From Strigomonas culicis (taxonomy: Eukaryota; Euglenozoa; Kinetoplastea; Trypanosomatida; Trypanosomatidae): 15,789 nucleotides of DNA. This document shows, piece by piece, positions 5,065-14,800 of this stretch; position 1 is the stretch's first letter, and each line of letters starts with the position of its first letter. The position numbers were made by a program, and so were the translations under genes. Location of the stretch: assembly GCA_000482145.1 (NCBI GenBank), contig AUXH01000453.1, forward strand, positions 1 to 15,789, read 5' to 3'. The notes beneath the pieces were generated by a model, which was given only the letters and a program-made list of their open reading frames with translations, ran no database searches and was not told the DNA's origin.

Positions 5065-7638
5065 ATGCTAGCGGCGGAGAAGCGAAAAAAACAGGCCGTG
5101 GCCGGTAAAATTGGCCACGATGAGTACATCTATCATCTCGCAGATCCGAACATCTATGTACAGGAAGTGAAGGTGCGGCCGCAGGGCGACCTGCAGCGCG
5201 GCCCACCCGGCCAGGTCGGCGGCGGTGTGCCATGGGCCGTCGACGACAACGCGCGCAATAATTATCCTAGAGGCCCAGCGGCGAACGCAAGCCCCCCGCC
5301 AAACGACCGTGGCGGCAACAACGCGAGCCCCTACCCCGCGGGGGGGAACTACCCGAGCCCGCCGCTCTTCGGCAACGCGCCGCCGTCGGGGCACCGCGAC
5401 AACTACGTCGCGGACCTGCCGGGCGTGCTGCCGCCCATTTACCGCCCGAAGCCGCCGCTGACCTTCAACACGAACGGCATGCGTCCACCAAGTGCGAACC
5501 CCTACGCGGCGCTCGCGCCGCACTACGGCAACTACACCCCACCCCCGCCGGCGCCCTACTTCGCCCTCGGTGCGATGCCGCCGCGCCCGAACACGAGTCC
5601 GTCGACGAACCTGCTGCCGCCGCTTCTGGGCGGCAACCCGTACAGCCAGACCCCCAACCCCTTCCAAGCGCAGCCGATCAGCGGCGGGCACCCGACTAGT
5701 AACCCTCATAACAACAATAACCCGGACCCCGTGGAGGTCGTCCGTACGCCGCGGCGGCGCAGCAGCGCGACGAGCTTCATCTTCGGGGACGGGGAGGGCG
5801 AGCGCGGCGCGGGGGGCAACCTGATGAGCGACCTCAAGGCGGAGCAGCTGCTTCAGCGGCAGGAGGCCACGCGGCGCGCGCTGGAGCTGCAGCAGGAGAA
5901 CGCGCGGCTCATCGAGGACCAGAAGCGCCGCAAGGAGGCCGCGCGTGAGCGGGAGCGGCAGGAGGCGCTCGCGGAGGAGGCGCGGCTCGCGCGCGAGCGC
6001 GAGGCCGTCGCGCAGCGCGAGAAGACAGAGATGAAGCGCGAGGAGGAGGAGCGGCAGCGCCGGATGGCGGGCGGCAACGCGCCGCCGCCGCCCGTCGTGG
6101 AGGCGGCCTCGCCCACGCGGAAGCGCCGGCCGACGCCGCCGGGGGCCAAGTTGGACAGCAGCAGCGCACCCGAGGCGAAGCCGAAGGAGGAGGAGGCGGC
6201 CGCGGCGCCAGCGCCGGCGGCGCCCGCCGCCGCGCTGGTCGTGCCGCCGGTGAACAACTTTCCGGCCCCCGCGCTGCTGCCGCCGCCGCCGATGTTCGGG
6301 GCCGGCGCCGGCGCCGGCGCGCTGGCCTTTCCGGGAAATAACTACCTGGCCCCGAGCCCGCGTCGCGCGGGGGTTCAGTTCCAGTACCAATACGAGACGG
6401 ACGCGCTGCGGGCCGAGATGCAGCAGATCGCGAAGGAGCAGCGGAACATCCAGCAGCTGCTGCAGCAGCAGATTCTAGCGAATAATAATAACAACAACAA
6501 TAGCCGCGGCTACGGCGCCGGACCCCCGCTGAGCGCGGCGCAGGGTGCTGCCAACGGCATGGGGGCGGGTGCCGGCACCTATCTGAGTGCCCTCGGGTCG
6601 GGGCTGCGGTCGGGGCTGGGGATGGGCGGCGGCGGTGTGTACACCTCCGTGTCGGCGAGCGGCACCGGCGGGCTCTCAAATCCCATGTCTTTTCAAAATA
6701 ACATCGCCGGCCCGAACCCCGCGCCGCTGAGCGGCAACTGGATGCTCGGCAACCCACCGGGTGCGGAGGCGGCGGCGGGCGGCCAGCGAGATCTGACGCG
6801 CAGCACGCACCTCGTCAGCGGCGGCCCCGGCGCGGAGGCGCGGCCCGGCACCGGCAAGGGCGGCATCGCGGTGCTCGCGTACCAGGCGGGCGCGAACGTC
6901 GGCGGGCTGGCCGGCGGACCGCCCTTCAACAAGGACGACCCCGAGGAACTGTCCGTGGAGCCGTCAAAGTTTGTAGGACCGGTTGTGCCGCGACAGCAGC
7001 CGCAGCCGCAGCCGCAGCCGCAGCAGATGATGGTCCCACCCCCACAGATGGCACCACCGCCGCAGATGGCTCCGCAGAAGCAGATGATGGCACCACCCCC
7101 GCAGATGGCTCCACCGCCGCAGATGGTCCCACCCAAACAGATGATGGTCCCACCCCCACAGATGGCACCACCGCCGCAGATGGCTCCGCAGAAGCAGATG
7201 ATGCAGCCGCCGCGCGACGCTGTCAAGTCGCCCCTCACGCAATCCTTTAAGCCCTTAGCAAACCCCATTGCGGTCGGCACTCGGCGGCCCCCGAAGCTGA
7301 AGCCGGTGGGTTCCGCCGCCCCCGTCTCCACGAAGAGCCCGGCGGAGGCTGCTGCTGCTGCTGCGGCGGCGGCCGCAAAGGCCATGTCGGCGATGCCGGG
7401 CAGCGGCGGCCCGCGCCGCGGGAGCGATGCGGAGACCTCCATCCCCTTCTCGGACAAGTACGTACCGGTGATGACCACCGCGCGGCGCACAGACAGCTAC
7501 AGCAGCATGATGAGCGTGAGCGCAAACGGCCCTGGCAGCGCTTTGGACATGCCACCCAGGGGGGTTGCCCCGATGGCAAACAACCGAAGCTTTACGAACC
7601 GGCCGCAGAGCGGCAGCCTTCGCATGATGGGGCCCTGA
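5065..7638 (+). CDS. Large Pro/Gln-rich coiled-coil protein with tandem repeat, function unknown
   Basis: The 857-residue protein has no domain I recognise. The first ~40 residues look ordered and may be the conserved part, with the segment IGHDEYIYHLADPNIYV. Residues ~45-235 are Pro/Asn/Gly-rich and low complexity. A highly charged E/R/K/Q/A-rich helix, surely coiled coil, spans about 253-335. A second short coiled coil with ALRAEMQQIAKEQ lies near 445-472 and runs into Asn7 (473-479). Then come Gly-rich sequence, three 19-residue Met/Pro/Gln repeats (655-711), an Ala10 run (762-771) and a Ser/Pro/Gly-rich tail with basic patches. No signal peptide or membrane segment is seen. The layout resembles cytoskeletal scaffold proteins of the centrosome or basal body (for example CSPP1-like or CCDC66-like coils), but that is a loose comparison. 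The start is the first ATG, only 4 nt after a strong AG. Stop is TGA. Confidence 0.85.
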   Translation: MLAAEKRKKQAVAGKIGHDEYIYHLADPNIYVQEVKVRPQGDLQRGPPGQVGGGVPWAVDDNARNNYPRGPAANASPPPNDRGGNNASPYPAGGNYPSPPLFGNAPPSGHRDNYVADLPGVLPPIYRPKPPLTFNTNGMRPPSANPYAALAPHYGNYTPPPPAPYFALGAMPPRPNTSPSTNLLPPLLGGNPYSQTPNPFQAQPISGGHPTSNPHNNNNPDPVEVVRTPRRRSSATSFIFGDGEGERGAGGNLMSDLKAEQLLQRQEATRRALELQQENARLIEDQKRRKEAARERERQEALAEEARLAREREAVAQREKTEMKREEEERQRRMAGGNAPPPPVVEAASPTRKRRPTPPGAKLDSSSAPEAKPKEEEAAAAPAPAAPAAALVVPPVNNFPAPALLPPPPMFGAGAGAGALAFPGNNYLAPSPRRAGVQFQYQYETDALRAEMQQIAKEQRNIQQLLQQQILANNNNNNNSRGYGAGPPLSAAQGAANGMGAGAGTYLSALGSGLRSGLGMGGGGVYTSVSASGTGGLSNPMSFQNNIAGPNPAPLSGNWMLGNPPGAEAAAGGQRDLTRSTHLVSGGPGAEARPGTGKGGIAVLAYQAGANVGGLAGGPPFNKDDPEELSVEPSKFVGPVVPRQQPQPQPQPQQMMVPPPQMAPPPQMAPQKQMMAPPPQMAPPPQMVPPKQMMVPPPQMAPPPQMAPQKQMMQPPRDAVKSPLTQSFKPLANPIAVGTRRPPKLKPVGSAAPVSTKSPAEAAAAAAAAAAKAMSAMPGSGGPRRGSDAETSIPFSDKYVPVMTTARRTDSYSSMMSVSANGPGSALDMPPRGVAPMANNRSFTNRPQSGSLRMMGP
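7003..7023 (+). repeat. CAGCCG hexanucleotide repeat encoding Gln-Pro
   Basis: Three to four CAGCCG units encode an alternating Gln-Pro run immediately before the 57-bp repeat array, in frame within the coiled-coil protein gene. Confidence 0.7.
7027..7197 (+). repeat. Three 57-bp in-frame tandem repeats (19-residue Met/Pro/Gln units)
   Basis: Units at 7027-7083, 7084-7140 and 7141-7197 each encode 19 residues with the plan MM-x-PPPQM-x-PPPQM-x-P-x-KQ. Units 1 and 3 read identically base for base across all 57 positions, whereas unit 2 differs at several third positions and encodes Ala/Val swaps and PPKQ instead of PQKQ. A partial fourth unit starts at 7198. Within each unit a PPPQM sub-repeat is also visible. 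Confidence 0.9.
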
Positions 7639-7917
7639 TTAGTCAGGCGCGCGGAGATGGGTGTGGGGAGATGCAATGCAGATGAACAAATAATCATAAT
7701 AACAAAAGTGCGTCCTAACATGACTATATATATATGTATGTATATTGCTTACTTAGAAGAATGAATATCTATAGAGTTTTTGTTTTCATTAGAGCTTTTT
7801 TTTTTCCCTCCTCCTTTTCATTTGCTTTGTCTGTTTCTTTTTTTTTTTGCGCATATGAAGATTAATACGTTTTTTTTTTCATTTTCATTTTATTCATTTT
7901 TTTTTTTGAATACCCCC

Positions 7918-7980
7918 CCAAAAAAAAGGAGAATTAAAGAGAAAAAAGAAAAAAAAGTAGAAAAGAAGGAAAAGAAAACA
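7918..7980 (+). repeat. A/G-rich block facing an upstream T-rich block
   Basis: About 60 bases are almost entirely A and G, directly after a C-run and ~100 bases of T/C-rich sequence. The two blocks could pair as a long imperfect hairpin. On the complementary strand the block looks like a polypyrimidine tract, but there is no minus-strand gene downstream of it. Confidence 0.4.
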
Positions 7981-8013
7981 ATGGCGCATGTGAAAGCAAT
8001 GAATGAGGTATAG
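7981..8013 (+). other. Possible ten-codon small ORF (low confidence)
   Basis: An ATG with A at -3 and G at +4 starts a ten-codon frame, MAHVKAMNEV, ending in TAG at 8011-8013. It follows an A/G-rich leader. It may be chance. If GT at 8008-8009 and AG at 8186-8187 were used as a cis-intron of 180 nt, the frame would join in phase to fourteen more codons ending at TAA 8230-8232. No homolog is recognised. Confidence 0.15.
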
Positions 8014-8721
8014 AATACTTTTTTTTTTCTGTTGTTGTCATTATTATTATTATATTTGATTTTAGTTCCCTTTCTTTTCCTTGCATGTGTTTGTTGCGGT
8101 AGAAACTGTTTAACAATGACACTTCTGTATTTTATTATTTTTTTTTTTTCCTTGTGCTTGTCAAACCTATTTGTTTGCTATTTACAGAAAAATCGAAATG
8201 GAAACAGACACTATAACGTGCTATATGCGTAAATGGTCACATTCCTTTTTTTTTCTTTCCTTATGTTCTTAAAGAAAGAAAAAACTTCTCTTTCCTTTCT
8301 CCTCTCTCCTTATCTTGTTGATTATAGTTGAAGTTAAAGGAAAAGAAAAAAATATATATCATTTTTTCTTTTTTTCTCATACACATCAGTTCCACTTAAT
8401 TTTAGATTCATTTTGACTCGTTTTTGTTTTTCCTGTAATACTGTTATTTTCTTTTGTTTTTCAACATTTTTTTTCTTTTTAGATCATTAGACGTTACACT
8501 CCCTCCCTTTCTTTTTTCCTTTTCGTTACATACTTGGTGTTCGGTTTCTTTTTTTTTTCGTTTCTTTTTTTGGGACTCATTAGTGCCAGTCTCTCTCTCC
8601 CTCTAACGAAGAAAACGAAAGCGAAAAAAGTATAAAGCCGGGCAACAGTAAAGAGTAATTTTGTTATTATTATAGTATTTTGTTTCCTTCTTCTTTTATA
8701 TATTTAGTATTTGGTTTACTC

Positions 8722-8752
8722 ACTTTTTTTTTCTCTTTTGAAAAACTAAAAG
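8722..8752 (+). promoter_or_regulatory. Polypyrimidine tract and candidate trans-splice acceptor for the kinesin gene
   Basis: The last strong pyrimidine run before the kinesin ATG is at about 8722-8739, and the first AG after it is at 8751-8752. This would give a 5' UTR of about 122 nt, A-rich and without upstream ATG as far as I can see. Several later AGs are also possible. Confidence 0.5.
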
Positions 8753-8874
8753 GATAAAGTAACTAACACCTAGGCAGCAAGCGCAGAAGAAAAAGCGCCA
8801 CGCAATTTTGTTTTAACACCGCAAAGAGTTAAAAAAAACTAATAAAAAGAAAACAATACATTTATCTGTCCACT

Positions 8875-11800
8875 ATGGATCCCCAAGACGATACCCACAA
8901 CGACGTGGAGCAGAGCTACTTAGATGACGGACACATCCACGTGTGTGTGCGCATCCGCAGCGTCCCGTCGAACCCCATCCTGCAGCAGGCGAGCGGCAGC
9001 GACGCGAACGCGATGCCGCCGCACACGCCGAACAGCCGCAAGACGACGACACTGCGCGAGGCTCAGAAGATTTGCGTGTCCACGCTCGAGAACATCGTTA
9101 TCATGCACGAGCCGCGGAGCCTGGAGGACAAGGCCGCCATCGCGCGCGACACGAACAACGCGATCCAGGTGCTGACGGACCGCGCGAACCTGCAGGCGGC
9201 CGGCCGCACACGCAAGTCGTCGCGCCACTCGCGCACCTCGTCCAACCGCCGGACGGCCGCTGCCGGCGGCGCCAGCGCGGCGGCGGCGGGCAGCCGCGGG
9301 CTCGTCTCGACCGGCTCGGCGAACTACTACGAGTGCGACCAGTGCCTGACGTCGATGGACCCCGCGGCGATGCTGCGGATGCCGCTCATCAAGTCGAGCG
9401 ACTTTCTGCAGCCGCCGCCGTACGGGTCGCAGGAGGACGTGTACCGCGCCACCGCGCTGCACGCGGTCGACGCGGCGGTCGAGGGCATCAACTCGTGCGT
9501 CTTCGCCTACGGCCAGACGGGCAGCGGCAAGACGTACACGCTCTTCGGTGACACGACGAACATCCGGCGCGACCCGGGCGTCGTCCCGCGCACCCTCGAG
9601 GACCTCTTTGCCAAGCTCGAGGCGACCAAGCAGGGCTACGCCGGCAACACGGAGGTGGACTACAGTTACAGCGTCTCCCTCTCCTTCTTCGAGATCTACC
9701 AGAACGAGGTGCACTGCCTCTTCTCGCGGCAGGGTCCGCTGCATGTCCAGTTCCAGCGCGACGCCGGCGGCAAGAGGGAGACGATGATCATCCACGACCT
9801 GCAGCAGCAGGCGGTGAGCTCCGCGGAGAAGGCGTACCCACTGATCGAGACGGGCCTGCGGCGGCGGCAGACGGGCGAGACCGGCATGAACGCGCGCAGC
9901 AGCCGCAGCCACGCCGTCCTGCAGGCGCGCGTGACGCAGTGGCGCACGAACCGCGACACGCGCGAGACGGTGGAGCTCAGCGCGACCATCAACCTCGTCG
10001 ACCTCGCCGGCAGTGAGCGGCAGAAGACGGCGAACACGGACGGCAAGACGCGCGAGGAGGGCATCCAGATCAACCAGTCGCTCGCCACGCTGGCGCGCGT
10101 GATCAACGATATCGCGCGCGGCGACAAGTTCGTGAACTACCGTGACTCGCTGCTCACCATGGTGCTGAAGGACAACCTCGGCGGTAACTCCAAGACCTTC
10201 ATGATCGCGACCGTCAGCCCCATCGCGTTCAGCTTCCAGGAGTCCTGCGCGACGCTGGCCTACGCGAAGGACGTGCGCAAGATCCGCAACCGGCCCAAGG
10301 TCAACCAGTCCTTCCAGACGCGCGCGAACCTGCTGGAGCAGAACATGCGGCTCAAGTCGGAGAACGAGAAGCTGAAGGAGCAGATGGAGGAGTTCATGCG
10401 GCACATGCAGCGGCAGCCTTCGCAGGGCGGCCAGAGCGACGCGCTCGACCACCGCGGCCAGCCGCACACCACGGAGGTGCTGGGCTGCGCACCGACGGAG
10501 GCCGGCGCCGGCGCGGCCGCGGAGGCGCTGCTCCACGCGAGCTGCGAGGGGCTGACCGCGCCGCTGATGGCGACCTCACACCGCCGCTACGCGAACCTCG
10601 CCGGCATCGGCGGCACCTGCGTCGAGGACGGGCTCGTGCGGCTGACATCGCTCATGAGCGGCACGACGAAGTTCGACGTCGCGAGCCTCGTCGGCGAGAC
10701 GGACGGCGCGGCGGGCCTCGGCCACCTGGAGGTGGAGCGGCTCTCGCAGCGCGCTTGCGAGCAGCGGTACTGGGTCCGCTTCCTGACCCCCGCCGACGGC
10801 GGCAGCGCGCGACTCGTCGATGTGCAGATCAACGGCAAGAGCCTTGGCAGCTCGCGCCGCGAGCTGCACCACGGCGATGTCGTCTGCGTCTACCTGGACG
10901 ACGAGGCGGCCGCGGGCGGCCACGCCGGCGCCGCGGCGGACGTGCCGTCGGCGGCGGCGCACAGCCTGCTGGCCTTCCACTACGTGGACCTCAACTGCCT
11001 CTCGCGCGGGTCGGGCAGCCTGAACGGCGCGACCCTCGGCCAGCTCGCGGTGTCCGTCGACCTGGACGAGGACGGGGAGCCGCTCACGCTCGAGGGCATC
11101 CAGCAGCTGCGGCGCGACAACGCGAAGCTGCTGGACATGGTGCGGCAGCAGGCCGCCGCGGGGCTCGACGGCGACAGCGTCGCGCGGCTCTCGCCCATGT
11201 CGGCGCAGGACGGTCGCGGCTCGCCGAACCCGCGGCCGACGCGCAGCCTCTCCCACACCCAGGTTGTGCCGGCCGCGCCGGAGGCCTTCCGCCGCACGAC
11301 GGTCAGCCCCTCCATCCGCGCCCGCTCGCACCTGCCGGCGGACGTCGCGGAGGAGGCGCTGCTGCAGCGCGCGGAGCAGCGGCAGCACAAGCGCGACGCG
11401 CGCCGCAACGCGGCCTACGACGAGCTCGCGGCGAAGCTCGCGATGTTGGAGGCCGGCGGCTCACTGGAGCGCGCGGCGCGTGTGGTGAGCGCGAGCCCCA
11501 GCATCGGCGTGGGCAACGACGGCGTGAGCGCCATGGGCGACCACGAGGACGGCCCATCCGTCAGTGTGAGCCCGTCCAACATGCGCCCGAGCACGCCGCA
11601 GGCGGGCCGTTGGCCGGTCACGACGCCGCGCGACGTGTCCACCGTCGGCTACAGCATCGCGCGCGTCTCCAGCAGCTCCGAGGAGGACGACGATGAGGTG
11701 GAGTCTCCGGCGCCGGTGCGCGGCGTGCGCACGGAGCCCATCGCGGCGGCGCCCAAGCTGCTGCTGCTGGAGACCTCCGAGGGCATCGAGAAGCGCTTCC

Positions 11801-14800
11801 AGGCGGTGCTGCGGGAGCACGAGCAGTACCACCGCAACGAGGCGCTGGAGGCCTTCATCGACGAGCTCCGCGGCCAGATCGCGCTGCTCGAGAGCCGGCT
11901 GCGCGTCGCGCGCGACGACACGCTCGACCAGCAGCTGCTTCGCGAGGCGGTCGAGGGCGAGCGGGACGGGCTGGCGCGCGAGGTGGAGGCCCTCCGCGCG
12001 GAGAACGCGGAGGTGAACCAGAACAACTGCTCGCTCGAGACGCTGCTGCGGCAGACGGAGGAGGCGCTGGAGACGGCGACGACGATGAACGAGGAGGAAG
12101 TCGACAGGCAGCTGGCCGTGATGCGGGAGCAGATGAAGGCACTCCGCGAGCTCGCGCAGCTGTGGAAGCGCCGCACGATGAAGTACATCGCGATGGGCTA
12201 CGGCGCCATGGACGACGTCAACGACCCGACCAGCGCTCAGCGGCTTGAGGCGATCCCGTGGGATGAGCTGCGCGCGAATGCGACCGCGCACATCGCCAAG
12301 TGCCGCCTCGGCGGCAACGACTACGCGAACCGCCTCTCGAGCGACCTGCTGCGCGCCGTCGACCTCTTCGAGGCCTCCACCGCGCAGGAGGCACTCGTCG
12401 CCTACGAGTCCGTGCTGCTGGACCTGGAGGGCGAGAACCAGCGGCTGCAGGCGACGGTCGAGGCGTACGAGCGGCAGCTGAAGGAGCTGCAGGATCTCGT
12501 TGGGCGGCTGCGCGGCGAGCGGGACGCGCTCGAGAAGGAGGCGGCCGGCGCGAGCGCGAGCGCGGAGGAGCGCCAGCGGCTGAAGCAGCTGCTGGACGCG
12601 AAGGTACAGCAGCTGCAGGAGGCGGAGGGCAGCCTGCAGGACACCCGCAAGAACCTCGCGAGCGCGATCGAGCAGACCAAGGACAACAAGCGCCGCGCGG
12701 TGAAGAACAACCAGCTGCTGCTGCTGGAGCAGAAGCACACGATCGAGAACCTGAACGAGCAGATCGATAAGCTGCAGATCCGCGTGGCCGGCAAGGACGA
12801 GGAGCTGCGCAACCTGATCCGCTACATGGAGAGCAACGACATGCTAGGGAAGGACGGCACCCTGCAGGACTACCAGCTCCGCAACGGCATCGAGGACCTC
12901 ATCGCGACGGCGATGGCGAACTACGGGCCGCCGAACAACTACTGCACCTTCCCCACCGACTTCCACTTCACGGAGGAGATGGTCGCGCTCATCCGGGTGA
13001 GTCTCCGCATCCTGCTCGACCGCCTCAAGGTGGAGCTGTACGTGCTCAACAAGCCGAACCTGCACAAGTTCGGGCTGCTCGTGCCGTCCATCCAGCTGCG
13101 GCCGGAGACCCAGTTCAACACCTTCGTCCACGAGCTCCGCGGCGTCGTGTCGGAAATGGCCGGCCGCGCGCAGCGCATCGGCGGCCGCTGGAGCGTTGAG
13201 GCGGCGGACGTGCAGTCCGACCTCGTCGGCCACCGCCGCCGCCGCTCCGGCAACGCCCTCGCGGGGCTGCTCATCTGGTACGACCACTGGGACCTGTCGC
13301 CGAAGCTGGAGCACGTGTGCTACATGGAGCTCATCCGCAACGGGGACCGCATCATGCAGATGGCGCGGCTCGTGCGGCAGGAGAGCCAGCTCAACACGAA
13401 CGCGACCTCGACGCTCTTCATGCCGATCCCCGGCAAGAAGGGCGCGAGCGACACGTCGCTGCTGGAGCTGTCGCACACCGCGCGCCGTCGCGACTCGGCG
13501 ACGTTGACGGAGAGCCGCCAGATCCTCGGCAAGCTGCAGGCGAGCACGCACCGCAGCAACCTCGCACAGGCGGTCTCACCGTCCAAGAAGAAGCTTCTCT
13601 CGACCGACGAGGCCGCCGTCACCGGCACCCCGTTCAGCCGCTCCGCCACGGCGAGCGCCATCGCGCTGGCGCAGACGACGCCCTTCAGCCGCACGGCGTC
13701 CGCCGCGGTGCCGCCGTCCAGCTGCCCTGCGCCGCTCCGCGGCTCCAACCCCGCGCAGCGGCCGCCCGCCGAGCCCAAGAGCAGCCGCGGCTCCGTCGGC
13801 AAGCGCGCGTCGGCGGACCCCGTGCCGCGGCCCTCCGCCACGAACGGTGCGCCGCTGCCGCGGCCGTCCGCCGGCTCGCGGCGGCCCTCCACGATGGCGG
13901 CGAAGCCGCCGGCCCCGACGCTGCCGGCGAGCCACCGCTTCGAGCGCAAGCCGTCCAACTGTATCTTCCCCGTGTCGGAGAGCGACATCACCTTTGTCGC
14001 CGCGAGTGACGTCGCGCAGGCAGAGTCGCTGCAGTCGTACCACTTCGCGCGCCGCCTCTCGGCGGCCGTGCTCGCGGATACGTCCCCGGTGCCCACGCCG
14101 AAGAAGCACGACGGCACGGGGAGCGCCGCAAAGCCCTTCTCGCGCTGCCACACGGCCCTGTCATCGCTCAACGAGTCGCGCGCCGCCGCCGCCGCGCCGC
14201 CCACGCGGCCGTCCGCGACCGCGACGGGCGCCGCCAGCGCGCGCAAGGCGCCGCGGACGAGCGCGAACGCCGCAGCGACAAGGAAGAAGAAGAGCGCGGC
14301 CGCGGCCGCGCCGCCGGCGCGCGAGGCGTTCGGGCGCTCCCACAGCACGTTTGCGAAGATCGGCACCGCCGCGTCGAACGCGGTCGCGGGGAGCGGCAGC
14401 GGCTCGCCGCCGCCCCGCACGCCGCGCGGCGTCGCGAGCAAGACCTGGGGAGCGCGGCAGCCGCCGGGCGTCGCGCCGCTGCGACTGTCCGACGAGCTCG
14501 ACTGCGGGAGCTCCGTGACGAGCTCCGTGCGACCCTCGCGGCTGTACGGCCTCGCAGAGAAGACGGGCAGTGACGCGAACCAGCTCCTCTCCGCGGCCGA
14601 GATCGCGCTTCTCCAGAAGAGCAAGAGGACGCCGAAAGGCGGTCCTGCCGCGGCGGCCGCTGTCGCCGCGAAGAAGAAGAAGATGGTGGTGCCCAAGACG
14701 AAGAAGAAGGCTCCGCAGCAGGAGGCGCTGGGGAGCGAGGACGAGGAGGAGGGTGTGGAGGAGAATCACGAGGCCCTGTTGGAGAGTGACACCAGCGACG

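Larger units (their letters stand above)
7639..8874 (+). other. 1.24-kb AT-rich gene-poor spacer upstream of the kinesin gene
   Basis: This is the longest spacer in the window, two to four times the others. In order it contains: AT-rich 3' UTR-like sequence with a TA microsatellite (about 7725-7746); T-rich tracts (7797-7910); a C7 run (7914-7920); a purine-only-like block (7918-7980); a ten-codon ORF at 7981-8013; more T-tracts; a GT...AG-bounded stretch (8008-8187); and many CT/T-rich blocks up to 8740. From 8741 there is A-rich leader sequence to the kinesin ATG. No GC-rich coding sequence like that of the six genes is present, and I see no tRNA box motifs. At least three good pyrimidine-tract plus AG combinations occur, so more than one processing site or a small extra transcript is possible. 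Confidence 0.7.

Noticed and set aside
6693..7490. Minus-strand frame with Cys/Gly repeats opposite the 57-bp array
   Set aside because: The CICGGG-type repeats are simply the complement of the Met/Pro/Gln coding repeat. There are no splice or start signals for a minus gene.
7780..8013. 77-codon open frame in the large spacer
   Set aside because: It encodes only Phe/Leu then Lys/Glu runs from T-tracts and the purine block, and its composition is unlike real genes here.
8920..10536. Long minus-strand open frame under the kinesin motor
   Set aside because: The plus strand encodes an intact kinesin motor here. The minus frame is an effect of G/C-ending codons and has no recognisable domain.
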